Notes: generated by a model not told the origin, from the letters alone. A stretch of DNA of 7,025 nucleotides from SOIA01 sp050116035 (GCA_050116035.1 JASFPJ010000170.1:1-7025), one strand, 5' to 3'. Shown: positions 1 to 6,086, counted from the stretch's first letter. Program-made: numbers and translations.

Positions 1-612
1 TGGAATCTTCTCGATACTGGAATCGGCCAGGTCGGCGATCCAGATGGGGGTTGCCAGGCCTCCCCGATAGCGTTTCCAGACTCTGAATGCCCGGGACAAG
101 GGGACGTAGGCGATGCTTTTTCCGTCAGGTGAAAAACTGCCCTCGAATCCCATGGGTAGAGGCAGCTTTTTGGGTAATCCCCCCTCCAGGCTAACGGTGA
201 AAAGTTCGCTAAAACGGGAAAAGGCGGTCCGGCGGGAGGTGAAGAGAATTTCCTTGCCATCCGGCGTCCAGCCAAGCACAACATCCGGAGATGGATGCCA
301 GGTCAATCGCTGTGGCTCTCCACCTTTGGCGGGAATCACGAAGACATCCACATTGCCATCATATTCACCGGTGAATGCGATTAAGGAGCCATCAGGGGAG
401 AAGACCGGACTGGTCTCCACACCTGGACCGACAGTCAGTCTCTGGGCGGCTCCTCCTTCCCGGGAGACGCGCCACAGGTCTCCGGCGAAAAAGAAGACAA
501 CATGAGTGCGATTGATCGCAGGCCTTTGAGCCAAGAGGGGAGTGTCTGCGGATAGTGCAGGTAACGGTCCAGATAACAATACGACCAGAATGAACATGCA
601 GATTCGATACAT
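1..612 (-). CDS. Tricorn-like / S41-type beta-propeller protease, N-terminal part (3' end outside window)
   Basis: The reading frame opens at ATG 612 and stays open for 204 codons to the window edge, so only the N-terminus is present. Residues 1-22 form a signal peptide (hydrophobic core, then PALSA-DT). The rest carries WD40/PD40-type propeller repeats: SPVFSPDGSLIAF near residue 69, GWTPDGKEILF near 115, and SFSPDGKSIAY near 156. The blades end with phrases typical of tricorn-type proteases, such as GGEPQRLTWHPSPD and WKRYRGG followed by IWIADL. In this family the propeller precedes PDZ and S41 serine-peptidase domains that degrade oligopeptides; that part would lie to the left of position 1, so catalysis is inferred, not seen. 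AAAGGAGG lies 7-8 nt upstream of the ATG. The gene follows the Ntn hydrolase stop by 59 bp on the same strand with no clear terminator between them, so co-transcription is likely. A TolB-like propeller without a protease domain is the main alternative. Confidence 0.85.
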   Translation of the reverse strand, partial: MYRICMFILVVLLSGPLPALSADTPLLAQRPAINRTHVVFFFAGDLWRVSREGGAAQRLTVGPGVETSPVFSPDGSLIAFTGEYDGNVDVFVIPAKGGEPQRLTWHPSPDVVLGWTPDGKEILFTSRRTAFSRFSELFTVSLEGGLPKKLPLPMGFEGSFSPDGKSIAYVPLSRAFRVWKRYRGGLATPIWIADLADSSIEKIP

Positions 613-671
613 AGAAAACCTCCTTTAGTTTTATTCACTTTTATATTTATACTATTATTTCACAAAGAAAG

Positions 672-1820
672 TTACTTTTTCTTTAGCTCTTTTTTGTGTG
701 TGAGTTCCCGAATGGCCTTCAAAGCATTCTGATTGCCAGGATCTAATTCGAGAACCTTTCTGTAACTTTTGACAGCCAGCTCGATTTCGCCGGCTGTCAT
801 ATAAGCGAAAGCGAGGTTATTATGAGACCGCCAATCATCAGGATAACGTTCTGCTGTCAATTTGAGTACAGTAATCGCCTCCTTGTACTCCTTGTAATCT
901 AGGAGATCGAATCCTATAAAGCTCAATTCGCGCCATCCATATTCAGAGACGGATACCTTGGGATTCTCTGTCAGTTTCTTATGATGATCGAGTAAGCTTT
1001 GCCAGTATTTTTCATCGGCCTTTCTGGCCTTAACGTTGTCCGGGAAGAACGGAAGGAGGCGATAATGATGTTCTCCCTTTTTGTATTCTTCGTTCGCATC
1101 GAATTTCACACAGGCAGAATAATCGTGGTACAGAAACATATAGACTACATTGTTTTTGAGGTCGCAGATATTGGAATACTGAGTGGGATATCGGCCTTCC
1201 TGATGACAAGCCTGAAGGACTGCTTTGACATCATCCACACTCACCGCATCATTCTGTTTTTTAATGGATTTGAGCATCGAGGCGGCTGTCTCCTCCTTAA
1301 CTCCGATGGCCTGGAATCCTCCCTTATCGCGGATGAACTTCAATTCACCGTCGATCCAACCTACGATTGCTGAATCTCCCGTGCGGTCGGCAAAAAGATA
1401 TCGGGCATAACGGAGACTGCTCTTGTTGTATTTGTTGTAGACGGAAATCACCTCTTCGACAGTCGCGCATTCTTCCATTATTTTTCGGCTCAGGTTGCCT
1501 GCGTAATCGAGCCGCTTCGGCGACTTTTTCCAGTCTGTTTTATAGCCGGCAACAGCATCGAAGAACAAACCCTGGTCGTTCATCCCGCCCTGGGGATAGT
1601 TGACACTGTGTCCAAAATAAGTGATTCCGTATTTCCCTTTTTCTGGCGGCTCGAACCAGATTTTGGTGAGAGGGTTGTCAACATCTTCATTGTTGCCTGC
1701 CAGGACGCAATTCCCTTGAGCGATTTTAAGGATGAGGCAAGGAAACATTTGTAGAGGCAAAACGAGCATGACCAAGATCGAAAGGGTAAGAATCTTTTTT
1801 TCTTTCTTTAAGCTTCTCAA
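672..1820 (-). CDS. Secreted cysteine Ntn hydrolase (choloylglycine hydrolase / C45-like) with C-terminal TPR
   Basis: A 382-residue protein. Residues 1-27 are a basic then hydrophobic signal peptide running directly into Cys28, so cleavage would expose Cys as the N-terminal nucleophile, the hallmark of cysteine Ntn hydrolases (penicillin V acylase, bile-salt hydrolase, C45 acyltransferases). Family-like features follow: AGNNEDVDNP (41-50, D46 in the position of the conserved Asp about 19 residues after the nucleophile), KIWFEPPEKGKYG (53-65), QGGMNDQGLFFD (77-88, N81 as a likely oxyanion Asn) and YSNICDLKNN (215-224). The substrate would be a linear C-N amide; which one cannot be read from sequence. 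Residues about 309-370 hold TPR units (NNLAFAYMTAGEIELAVKSY, then LELDPGNQNAL), suggesting protein binding or oligomerisation. The start is TTG: an in-frame TAA lies directly before it, and GGAGG sits 10 nt upstream. A sigma-70-like promoter precedes the gene. Specific function is unassigned. Confidence 0.85.
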   Translation of the reverse strand: MRSLKKEKKILTLSILVMLVLPLQMFPCLILKIAQGNCVLAGNNEDVDNPLTKIWFEPPEKGKYGITYFGHSVNYPQGGMNDQGLFFDAVAGYKTDWKKSPKRLDYAGNLSRKIMEECATVEEVISVYNKYNKSSLRYARYLFADRTGDSAIVGWIDGELKFIRDKGGFQAIGVKEETAASMLKSIKKQNDAVSVDDVKAVLQACHQEGRYPTQYSNICDLKNNVVYMFLYHDYSACVKFDANEEYKKGEHHYRLLPFFPDNVKARKADEKYWQSLLDHHKKLTENPKVSVSEYGWRELSFIGFDLLDYKEYKEAITVLKLTAERYPDDWRSHNNLAFAYMTAGEIELAVKSYRKVLELDPGNQNALKAIRELTHKKELKKK

Positions 1821-1830
1821 TTAAATGTGG

Positions 1831-1835
1831 CCTCC
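1831..1835 (-). promoter_or_regulatory. Ribosome binding site that fixes the TTG start of the Ntn hydrolase
   Basis: GGAGG on the minus strand lies 10 nt before TTG 1820-1818. An upstream ATG (1838-1836) overlaps it but is out of frame and reaches a stop after six codons. The next in-frame ATGs fall inside the hydrophobic core of the signal peptide (residues 18 and 25) and would remove its basic N-region, so TTG is the best start. Confidence 0.6.
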
Positions 1836-1879
1836 ATTTGTTTTGCCTGGGCTGTCCTGATTACTCCCTATCTTCATAT

Positions 1880-1908
1880 ATAATAACAAGTTAGAGTTGC
1901 AGTGTTAA
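1880..1908 (-). promoter_or_regulatory. Predicted sigma-70 promoter of the Ntn hydrolase gene
   Basis: On the minus strand TTAACA (1908-1903, five of six to TTGACA) is followed after exactly 17 nt by TATTAT (1885-1880, five of six to TATAAT). The expected transcript start is near 1873, about 53 nt before the TTG start codon. It lies in the 130-bp gap after the aldo/keto reductase stop, so the amidase and the downstream protease gene could be expressed without the sigma-54 promoter upstream of the reductase. Prediction by consensus match only. Confidence 0.5.
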
Positions 1909-1950
1909 GTCATTCATGTGTTTAATAGGATAAATCCAGTCTCAATTCTT

Positions 1951-3324
1951 TTACACCAAGGTGAGTGTGTGATGGGCGCTAGCTAATAAGGCTCGCACCG
2001 GAACACCATAGGGGCAGGCGGATTCACAGTATCCTGCGCAATCCTGACATCTGTCCGCTTTCTGTGATTCAAGAGCTGCATATTCGGCCATGGCATGCTT
2101 TTCCCGGCCTTGGGCCACGAAATAATGGTCGTAACGCATGATGGTGTTGATCGGCACCTGGTGGGGGCATGCGGGTTCGCACAGTCCGCACGCATGGCGG
2201 CAATAGAGACTACCGCACTCTCTGGAATATGATGCCAAAAGCTCTTTATCTCTTGAGTTGAGGCGGCTTCCAGAAAGTTTGAGGAATTCCTGTGCTTCTG
2301 AATAATTCTGCAATGTGTAACAAACCGTATTCACATTCGGATTGCTCAGCACAAATCGGACAGCGGCATCCCTGATCTCTTTATCATTTTTGAGGTTGTG
2401 CCGTTTGAGGAATTCCTGGGCATTCTCCACTTTTGTCGCCATTCTTCTTTCTACATCTTTTAAAGAGACTCCTTCTTCAGCCGCTCTTCTGATTTGTTCT
2501 TCTCGTTCTTCTTGACTTTTTGAGTACAGATTTTTTTCGAGCCACTCCTTCATTTCATTATAGGACCGTATGGGATTGACCTTCATCAGAGTTGTGCCAA
2601 TATTCTTTTGGCTGCAGACTTCAAGAACGCGCTCACTCTGATCATCTTTGAGGAAGTTGTAGGCCATGAGCACAACGTCAAACCGACCGTCCTCAGCCGC
2701 AGCCAGAAATATTTTCTCCATAGGCTCCTGAGAAGCACGCGGCCAAAATTGAGAGCCGTGATTGGAGACACCGACAAACCTAAGTCTGCCTTCTTTTTTC
2801 AATTGCTCAGTTGCCGCATGAAATCCCTCGTTTTTGAGCATTTCTATGGTTTCGCAAGTGGATATCATCAAGCAGTCCAGATAATCTGTGCGGAGGGATT
2901 CTAAGATTCTATACGCCCTTTTTAGAAAACCCTCTTTGGTGATGTTCGTCTGTGAGATATGTTTATAGCTGGTATCAGCAATAACTTTTGAGGTTATGAA
3001 AAGAGATTTTCGATCCAGGTTCTTCATGGCTTTCCCGAGTACTCGCTCATTATAGCGGTAACCTTCTGAAGTATCGATGTAGTTAACTCCGGCGTCCAGA
3101 AAAGTCCGGAGAAGCCCTTCATCTCCCACATGACCCATTCCCAGGTCGGAAACCTTAAAACCTGTGCGTCCTAGTGTGCGGTACTCTTTGATCCGGGGAG
3201 TTTCGGAATCAGCCGCTGTTTGTCTCGAAGAATCAACACCCCGGCTTAGGTAGCCGCCGCCTATCAAGCCCAGAGTTGATTGTTTGATGAAGCTTCGTCT
3301 GTTTATGTCTCTCGTTTTGCTCAT
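1951..3324 (-). CDS. TAT-exported aldo/keto reductase with C-terminal tandem Fe-S motifs
   Basis: A 457-residue protein from ATG 3324. An upstream in-frame ATG at 3348 is rejected because it has no SD and coincides with the predicted sigma-54 transcription start. Residues 8-24 are a twin-arginine signal (NRRSFIK, then LGLIGGG). The AKR barrel covers about 47-352: YRTLGRTGFKVSDLGMG at the start, catalytic-type Asp84 and Tyr89 in IDTSEGY, Lys113 in ITSKV, and GVSNHG near 185-190. The usual catalytic His (DYLDxxxIH) is replaced by Ser155. A charged, probably helical insert spans about 255-310. The C-terminus has two cysteine sets: C375-x3-C379-x2-C382-x3-C386-P and C426-x2-C429-x3-C433-x3-C437-P, plus C370, consistent with up to two [4Fe-4S] clusters. 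This resembles the COG1453-type predicted oxidoreductases; the substrate is unknown. TAT export fits a cofactor-loaded enzyme folded in the cytoplasm. It lies 72 bp after the M19 dipeptidase gene and has its own sigma-54-type promoter. Confidence 0.9.
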   Translation of the reverse strand: MSKTRDINRRSFIKQSTLGLIGGGYLSRGVDSSRQTAADSETPRIKEYRTLGRTGFKVSDLGMGHVGDEGLLRTFLDAGVNYIDTSEGYRYNERVLGKAMKNLDRKSLFITSKVIADTSYKHISQTNITKEGFLKRAYRILESLRTDYLDCLMISTCETIEMLKNEGFHAATEQLKKEGRLRFVGVSNHGSQFWPRASQEPMEKIFLAAAEDGRFDVVLMAYNFLKDDQSERVLEVCSQKNIGTTLMKVNPIRSYNEMKEWLEKNLYSKSQEEREEQIRRAAEEGVSLKDVERRMATKVENAQEFLKRHNLKNDKEIRDAAVRFVLSNPNVNTVCYTLQNYSEAQEFLKLSGSRLNSRDKELLASYSRECGSLYCRHACGLCEPACPHQVPINTIMRYDHYFVAQGREKHAMAEYAALESQKADRCQDCAGYCESACPYGVPVRALLASAHHTLTLV

Positions 3325-3329
3325 TTTCG

Positions 3330-3335
3330 CTCCTT
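3330..3335 (-). promoter_or_regulatory. Ribosome binding site choosing the ATG at 3324 for the aldo/keto reductase
   Basis: AAGGAG on the minus strand is 5 nt before ATG 3324-3322. The alternative ATG at 3348-3346 has only AT-rich, SD-free sequence upstream and would add eight residues in front of the TAT signal. Confidence 0.65.
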
Positions 3336-3357
3336 GGTTCGAGTTCATATTTATATC

Positions 3358-3374
3358 TGCAAGACATATGCCAA
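3358..3374 (-). promoter_or_regulatory. Predicted sigma-54 (RpoN) promoter of the aldo/keto reductase
   Basis: The minus strand reads TTGGCATATGTCTTGCA, a close match to the -24/-12 consensus (YTGGCACG-N4-TTGCW), with the obligatory GG (3372-3371) and GC (3360-3359) separated by exactly 10 nt. Transcription should start near 3347, giving a leader of about 22 nt that contains the AAGGAG site. The first eight bases, TTGGCATA, are identical to those of the sigma-54 element in front of the divergent permease at 6253-6270. Such promoters need an ATP-dependent enhancer-binding protein. No clear copy of the paired site seen at 6176-6212 was found upstream here. Confidence 0.7.
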
Positions 3375-3388
3375 TATCATCAAACGAG

Positions 3389-3430
3389 ATTCTCTCTCAT
3401 TTATAAGATACTTTTTGTGCTTGAGAGAAT
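3389..3430 (-). repeat. 8-bp inverted repeat spanning the end of the M19 gene
   Basis: ATTCTCTC (3389-3396) and its exact reverse complement GAGAGAAT (3423-3430) flank 26 nt that include the dipeptidase stop codon. There is no T-run after it on the minus strand, so it is not a classical intrinsic terminator. It sits roughly 42-83 nt upstream of the predicted sigma-54 start of the reductase, so it could be an RNA hairpin at the mRNA end or a protein site. It may also be chance in AT-rich sequence. Confidence 0.3.
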
Positions 3431-4623
3431 ATACGTAAAAGATTTCCCCCAAGTATTTTTTTAATTTCTTCTCCTTTATACCCTCTCTTTAGCAGATGAT
3501 ATGTTATGAGAGGATATCCTGCTGCTGTTTCCAGACCAATCGGGCTTCCAATTCCTGCTATAAAATCTGAGCCGAGACCCACATGATCAATGCCAGCAAC
3601 CTTTACAGCATGATCGATATGATCGATTAATAGTTCGATATCCACACCCTTCTTGAAGGTTCTTTCTTTCAGAGCTTTCAACTGAATAGCCAATTCAGCA
3701 TTATTATCTTTTAGTTTTTCCTCGAGCTTCTTTTTTTCACTATAAAATTTTTCAAAGGCTTCATTATGTTTGGCTGCATAATCAATGGAGAGATGAGCAG
3801 AATGGAAGGTTATCATTATAGCTCCATCCTTTTTTGCTATCTCTTTCAGTATTTCATCGGGAATTTCTCTTGGCCTATCGTTAAGAGCTCGTACACAGGA
3901 ATGTGATGCGATTACAGGAACTTTAGATTCTTGAATAATAGACAATTGCAGGTTATCAGGAGTATGGGTAATATCAATCAACATTCCCAGCCTATTCATT
4001 TCTCTGACAACCTCCTTCCCGAATTGGCTCAGGCCGCTCTCCCCAGCTTCATCACTGTCTGTATCGGCGATGGCGTCGATTTTAGTATGTCCGATTGTAA
4101 TTAATCGGACTCCCATCTTTGAATACGCTTCGAGTAAAACAGTATGCCCTTCCAAACAGCTAGGGAACTCGATACCTAACAAAATGGCTCTTTTGCCCAA
4201 ACCATGAATTCTTCTGATATCTTCTGGGGTCAAGGCTATCTCTGCCAGATTTGAATATTTATCGATATGGCTACGCATGAGAACGATATCATCAAAGATC
4301 TTTTTGGAAGGATTTCCTTCATTAATATCGTTCAGCAGAGGAAGGGAAAAAAATGCCGCATCCAGCCCTCCCTCTTTCATGCTGATGAAATCCACGCTAC
4401 TATACTCTGTTTTTTTCCCTAAATCTAAATTATCAGGCGTAGCATATGGATTAATGACATAAGATGTCATGGGATGGGCATGAGCATCTATTACAATTGC
4501 GTCATTATGTATTGCCATCGTTTTTGTCCAGAGTTCCTCATCAATCTTCTGAGTCGAGGCTGGATTATGCACAGTGAGAAGAGACAAAAAGACCAGAAAG
4601 ATTATATTCAGTAACTTTTTCAT
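3397..4623 (-). CDS. Secreted membrane-dipeptidase-like metallopeptidase (peptidase M19)
   Basis: A 408-residue protein with a signal peptide at residues 1-24 (MKKLLN, a hydrophobic stretch, then PASTQ). The M19/renal-dipeptidase barrel is complete. Visible positions equivalent to the human enzyme's metal and substrate ligands are His48 and His50 in VIDAHAHP, bridging Glu152 in LLGIEFP, His179 in TIGHT, His220 in IDITHT, His241 in ASHS, Arg252 in PREIPDE, and Asp353 in GLGSDF. Such enzymes are two-zinc dipeptidases that also accept D-residue C-termini and some beta-lactams; the exact substrate here is unknown. The first metal motif is HxH rather than the HxD usual in the family. A Lys/Glu-rich insert at about 285-325 looks like an alpha-helical hairpin. 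GAGGAGG lies about 5 nt before the ATG. The gene appears more AT- and Lys-rich than its neighbours. It precedes the reductase gene by 72 bp and follows the serine hydrolase after a 256-bp spacer with its own candidate promoter. Confidence 0.92.
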   Translation of the reverse strand: MKKLLNIIFLVFLSLLTVHNPASTQKIDEELWTKTMAIHNDAIVIDAHAHPMTSYVINPYATPDNLDLGKKTEYSSVDFISMKEGGLDAAFFSLPLLNDINEGNPSKKIFDDIVLMRSHIDKYSNLAEIALTPEDIRRIHGLGKRAILLGIEFPSCLEGHTVLLEAYSKMGVRLITIGHTKIDAIADTDSDEAGESGLSQFGKEVVREMNRLGMLIDITHTPDNLQLSIIQESKVPVIASHSCVRALNDRPREIPDEILKEIAKKDGAIMITFHSAHLSIDYAAKHNEAFEKFYSEKKKLEEKLKDNNAELAIQLKALKERTFKKGVDIELLIDHIDHAVKVAGIDHVGLGSDFIAGIGSPIGLETAAGYPLITYHLLKRGYKGEEIKKILGGNLLRIFSQAQKVSYK

Positions 4624-4681
4624 TGGCGCCTCCTCATTAATAATATCGACGCAAATTCCCCTTATTATTTTATTCTTTACA

Positions 4682-4718
4682 AATTCTGCATTATAGAATT
4701 ATTGTACGAAAACCAATT
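4682..4718 (-). promoter_or_regulatory. Candidate sigma-70 promoter of the M19 gene with overlapping inverted repeat
   Basis: The minus strand has a perfect TATAAT (4695-4690) about 66 nt before the ATG. The -35 is weak: TTGGTT (4716-4711) at 15 nt or AATTGG (4718-4713) at 17 nt. The -10 box lies between and into the arms of an inverted repeat, AATTCT (4682-4687) and AGAATT (4695-4700) with a 7-nt centre, a layout compatible with a repressor operator. Promoter and operator are both consensus-based guesses. Confidence 0.35.
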
Positions 4719-4834
4719 GATTTTTTCTAATACGTGAAAATATATATCTACTGTGCCACTCCGTTTTCTCCGCCACACTAGGTTTCTTTTGCCCGCTGGC
4801 TGTTAGTTTCAGCCTGGTCATTTCCTGTCTGTGG

Positions 4835-4870
4835 GCCTTCCGGAGAATTTTTGAGAATTTCCATGAAGGC
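4835..4870 (-). terminator. Stem-loop just downstream of the serine hydrolase stop (possible terminator or 3' end structure)
   Basis: Starting about 10 nt after the TGA at 4882-4880, the minus-strand RNA can fold as GCCTTC, GGA and AATT paired with AATT, TCC and GAAGGC around a 6-nt loop (CTCAAA), with one bulged C and a small internal loop: about 13 base pairs. No U-tract follows, so it is not a textbook intrinsic terminator. It could stabilise the 3' end or act with Rho. The rest of the 4624-4879 spacer shows no credible gene. Confidence 0.3.
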
Positions 4871-4879
4871 TGGCTATGT

Positions 4880-6007
4880 TCATCGCTGCACGGACTTGAG
4901 GATGTGGGTGTAGAGGAACTCGATTGGTTTTCTCTGGTCAATACCTGATTGTGTGTCTCCATTCACGACAACGACCATGTCATGTTCAGGAATTACGAAG
5001 ATGTATTGGGCGCGAAAGCCCATGGCGGCGTAGATGTAATCTTTGCCATTCCCATCCGGGTCGGGCCTTAGGATCCACCATAGATATCCATACCCAATGG
5101 TCTGGCGAGTCGTTCCAAAATCCACACGCTTGATAAAGGATTCCTTGACCCAGGCTTCCGGGACAACCTGTTCACTACCCCAACGGCCCTTCTGGAGATA
5201 GAGGAGTCCGAATTTGGCTGTGTCCCGGGATTTTAAGCTCAAACCGCCCCCAGTATGGGGATGGGCCTCCTGATTCCTGAACCAGAATTTCTGGACGATC
5301 TGAAGCGGTTTAAATAAGTATTTTTCTGCATATTGGTCAGCGTGCATGCCCGTGCGGTTTTTCAGCATGGCGGACATCAGGATCACTCCGCCGCTGTCAT
5401 ACAGAAAGTGTGTTCCCGGCATTCTCAGCATCGGACGGTCGAGATAGAACTTGTCCCATCCGCGGGGTTGCCGGTTGAGTTGAAAGTGTGGTGAATCCGG
5501 ACCGCTTTCATGGTAGTCTGTGCCGCTTCTCATTGTCAGAAGATCTTGAAGGCGTATGGATTCTTTGCGTTTATCCAGATTGGCAATACCTTTCATATCC
5601 GGAAAAAAATCCAGGATTTTCTCATTAACTCCCTTGAATTCTCCTTTTGAGATAGCGATTCCTACCAGTGCAGATGTGAAGCTTTTAGTGACAGACTGCA
5701 GTGTGTGGATTTTATCTCTTTGATGTCCACCGAAATATTCTTCCACAACCAGGTATCCGTGGCGGATGACAAGAAGACTGTGCAGCCTGGGATATCTCCG
5801 GCCTTCTCGGATCAACGACACCAACTCGGCCAGCGGTTCAGGATCGAGCTCCTGCTTCTCAGGTGTGGATAGGGGCCATTCCCATGTTTCAGGTTTTTCA
5901 GCCGGATTTTGCGACTGCCAAGATTGTGCGTCTCCACACAGAATAATCATGGCGCCTATGACTGCGCCAATGAGGAGCTGTTTCCGAAGATTCCTTAAAC
6001 TAGGCAT
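4880..6007 (-). CDS. Secreted serine hydrolase of the beta-lactamase / NylB-like (class C) fold
   Basis: A 375-residue protein. The N-terminus has basic residues (NLRKQ) followed by a hydrophobic segment at about 11-24, a signal peptide or anchor; no good lipobox is present because Leu precedes the Cys. The catalytic motif SxxK is S105-V-T-K108 within LQSVTKSFTSALVGIAI. The second motif is Y203-D-S-G-G, matching the YxS form of esterase/amidase-like members. The position of the KTG-like third motif carries AMGFRAQ (328-334), followed by the family's strand YIFVIPEHDMVVVVNG. Relatives include penicillin-binding-like D-peptidases, esterases and 6-aminohexanoate-dimer hydrolases. Beta-lactam resistance should not be assumed. 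Further family signatures are LQDLLTMRSGTDY near 153 and AKFGLLYLQKGRW near 264. ATG 6007 is chosen because AGGAGG is 6 nt upstream; a TTG at 6013 abuts the SD and is impossible. The gene diverges from the permease and is first in the minus-strand series. Confidence 0.9.
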   Translation of the reverse strand: MPSLRNLRKQLLIGAVIGAMIILCGDAQSWQSQNPAEKPETWEWPLSTPEKQELDPEPLAELVSLIREGRRYPRLHSLLVIRHGYLVVEEYFGGHQRDKIHTLQSVTKSFTSALVGIAISKGEFKGVNEKILDFFPDMKGIANLDKRKESIRLQDLLTMRSGTDYHESGPDSPHFQLNRQPRGWDKFYLDRPMLRMPGTHFLYDSGGVILMSAMLKNRTGMHADQYAEKYLFKPLQIVQKFWFRNQEAHPHTGGGLSLKSRDTAKFGLLYLQKGRWGSEQVVPEAWVKESFIKRVDFGTTRQTIGYGYLWWILRPDPDGNGKDYIYAAMGFRAQYIFVIPEHDMVVVVNGDTQSGIDQRKPIEFLYTHILKSVQR

Positions 6008-6013
6008 AGTCAA

Positions 6014-6019
6014 CCTCCT
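6014..6019 (-). promoter_or_regulatory. Ribosome binding site choosing ATG 6007 for the serine hydrolase
   Basis: AGGAGG on the minus strand leaves a 6-nt gap to ATG 6007-6005, whereas the longer in-frame TTG start at 6013 would directly touch the SD. Confidence 0.7.
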
Positions 6020-6074
6020 GGATAGATGACTGCATCCATATCCAAAGAATGAGAGATAAAAACCTTCATCATTG

Positions 6075-6086
6075 AATTACGTAATT
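6075..6086. repeat. Perfect 12-bp palindrome AATTACGTAATT
   Basis: AATTACGTAATT is its own reverse complement. It lies 68 bp upstream of the serine hydrolase ATG and is followed at 6089-6107 by a second inverted repeat (GGTTA, 9 nt, TAACC). A dimeric regulator site for the serine hydrolase gene is possible. AT-rich composition makes chance palindromes fairly likely. Confidence 0.3.

Noticed and set aside
113..505. A 130-codon open frame on the plus strand.
   Set aside because: It is antisense to the well-supported propeller protein and has Pro/Ser/Arg-rich composition with no recognisable domain: a shadow frame.
724..740. A third GG-N10-GC element on the minus strand (TGGCA...ATGCT) upstream of the tricorn-like gene.
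   Set aside because: It lies inside the TPR coding sequence of the Ntn hydrolase (codons for PGNQNAL, a common TPR phrase), has a mismatch in the -12 box and would start about 100 nt before the ATG. Chance is likely, though it is worth including in a sigma-54 scan.
999..1603. Several plus-strand open frames antisense to the Ntn hydrolase.
   Set aside because: They overlap each other in different frames, have no ribosome binding sites and resemble no family. The opposite strand has clear Ntn and TPR motifs.
1820..1838. A six-codon minus-strand mini-ORF (ATG at 1838) ending in TGA over the TTG start of the Ntn hydrolase.
   Set aside because: It could couple translation, but it has no SD of its own and overlaps the gene's SD. 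Most likely accidental.
4778..4864. A 28-codon minus-strand ORF (starting MEILKNSPEG) in the spacer between the serine hydrolase and the M19 gene.
   Set aside because: There is no Shine-Dalgarno sequence, its composition is low-complexity polar, and its start overlaps the stem-loop at 4835-4870. A longer frame through 4699-4962 is also a shadow of the hydrolase end.
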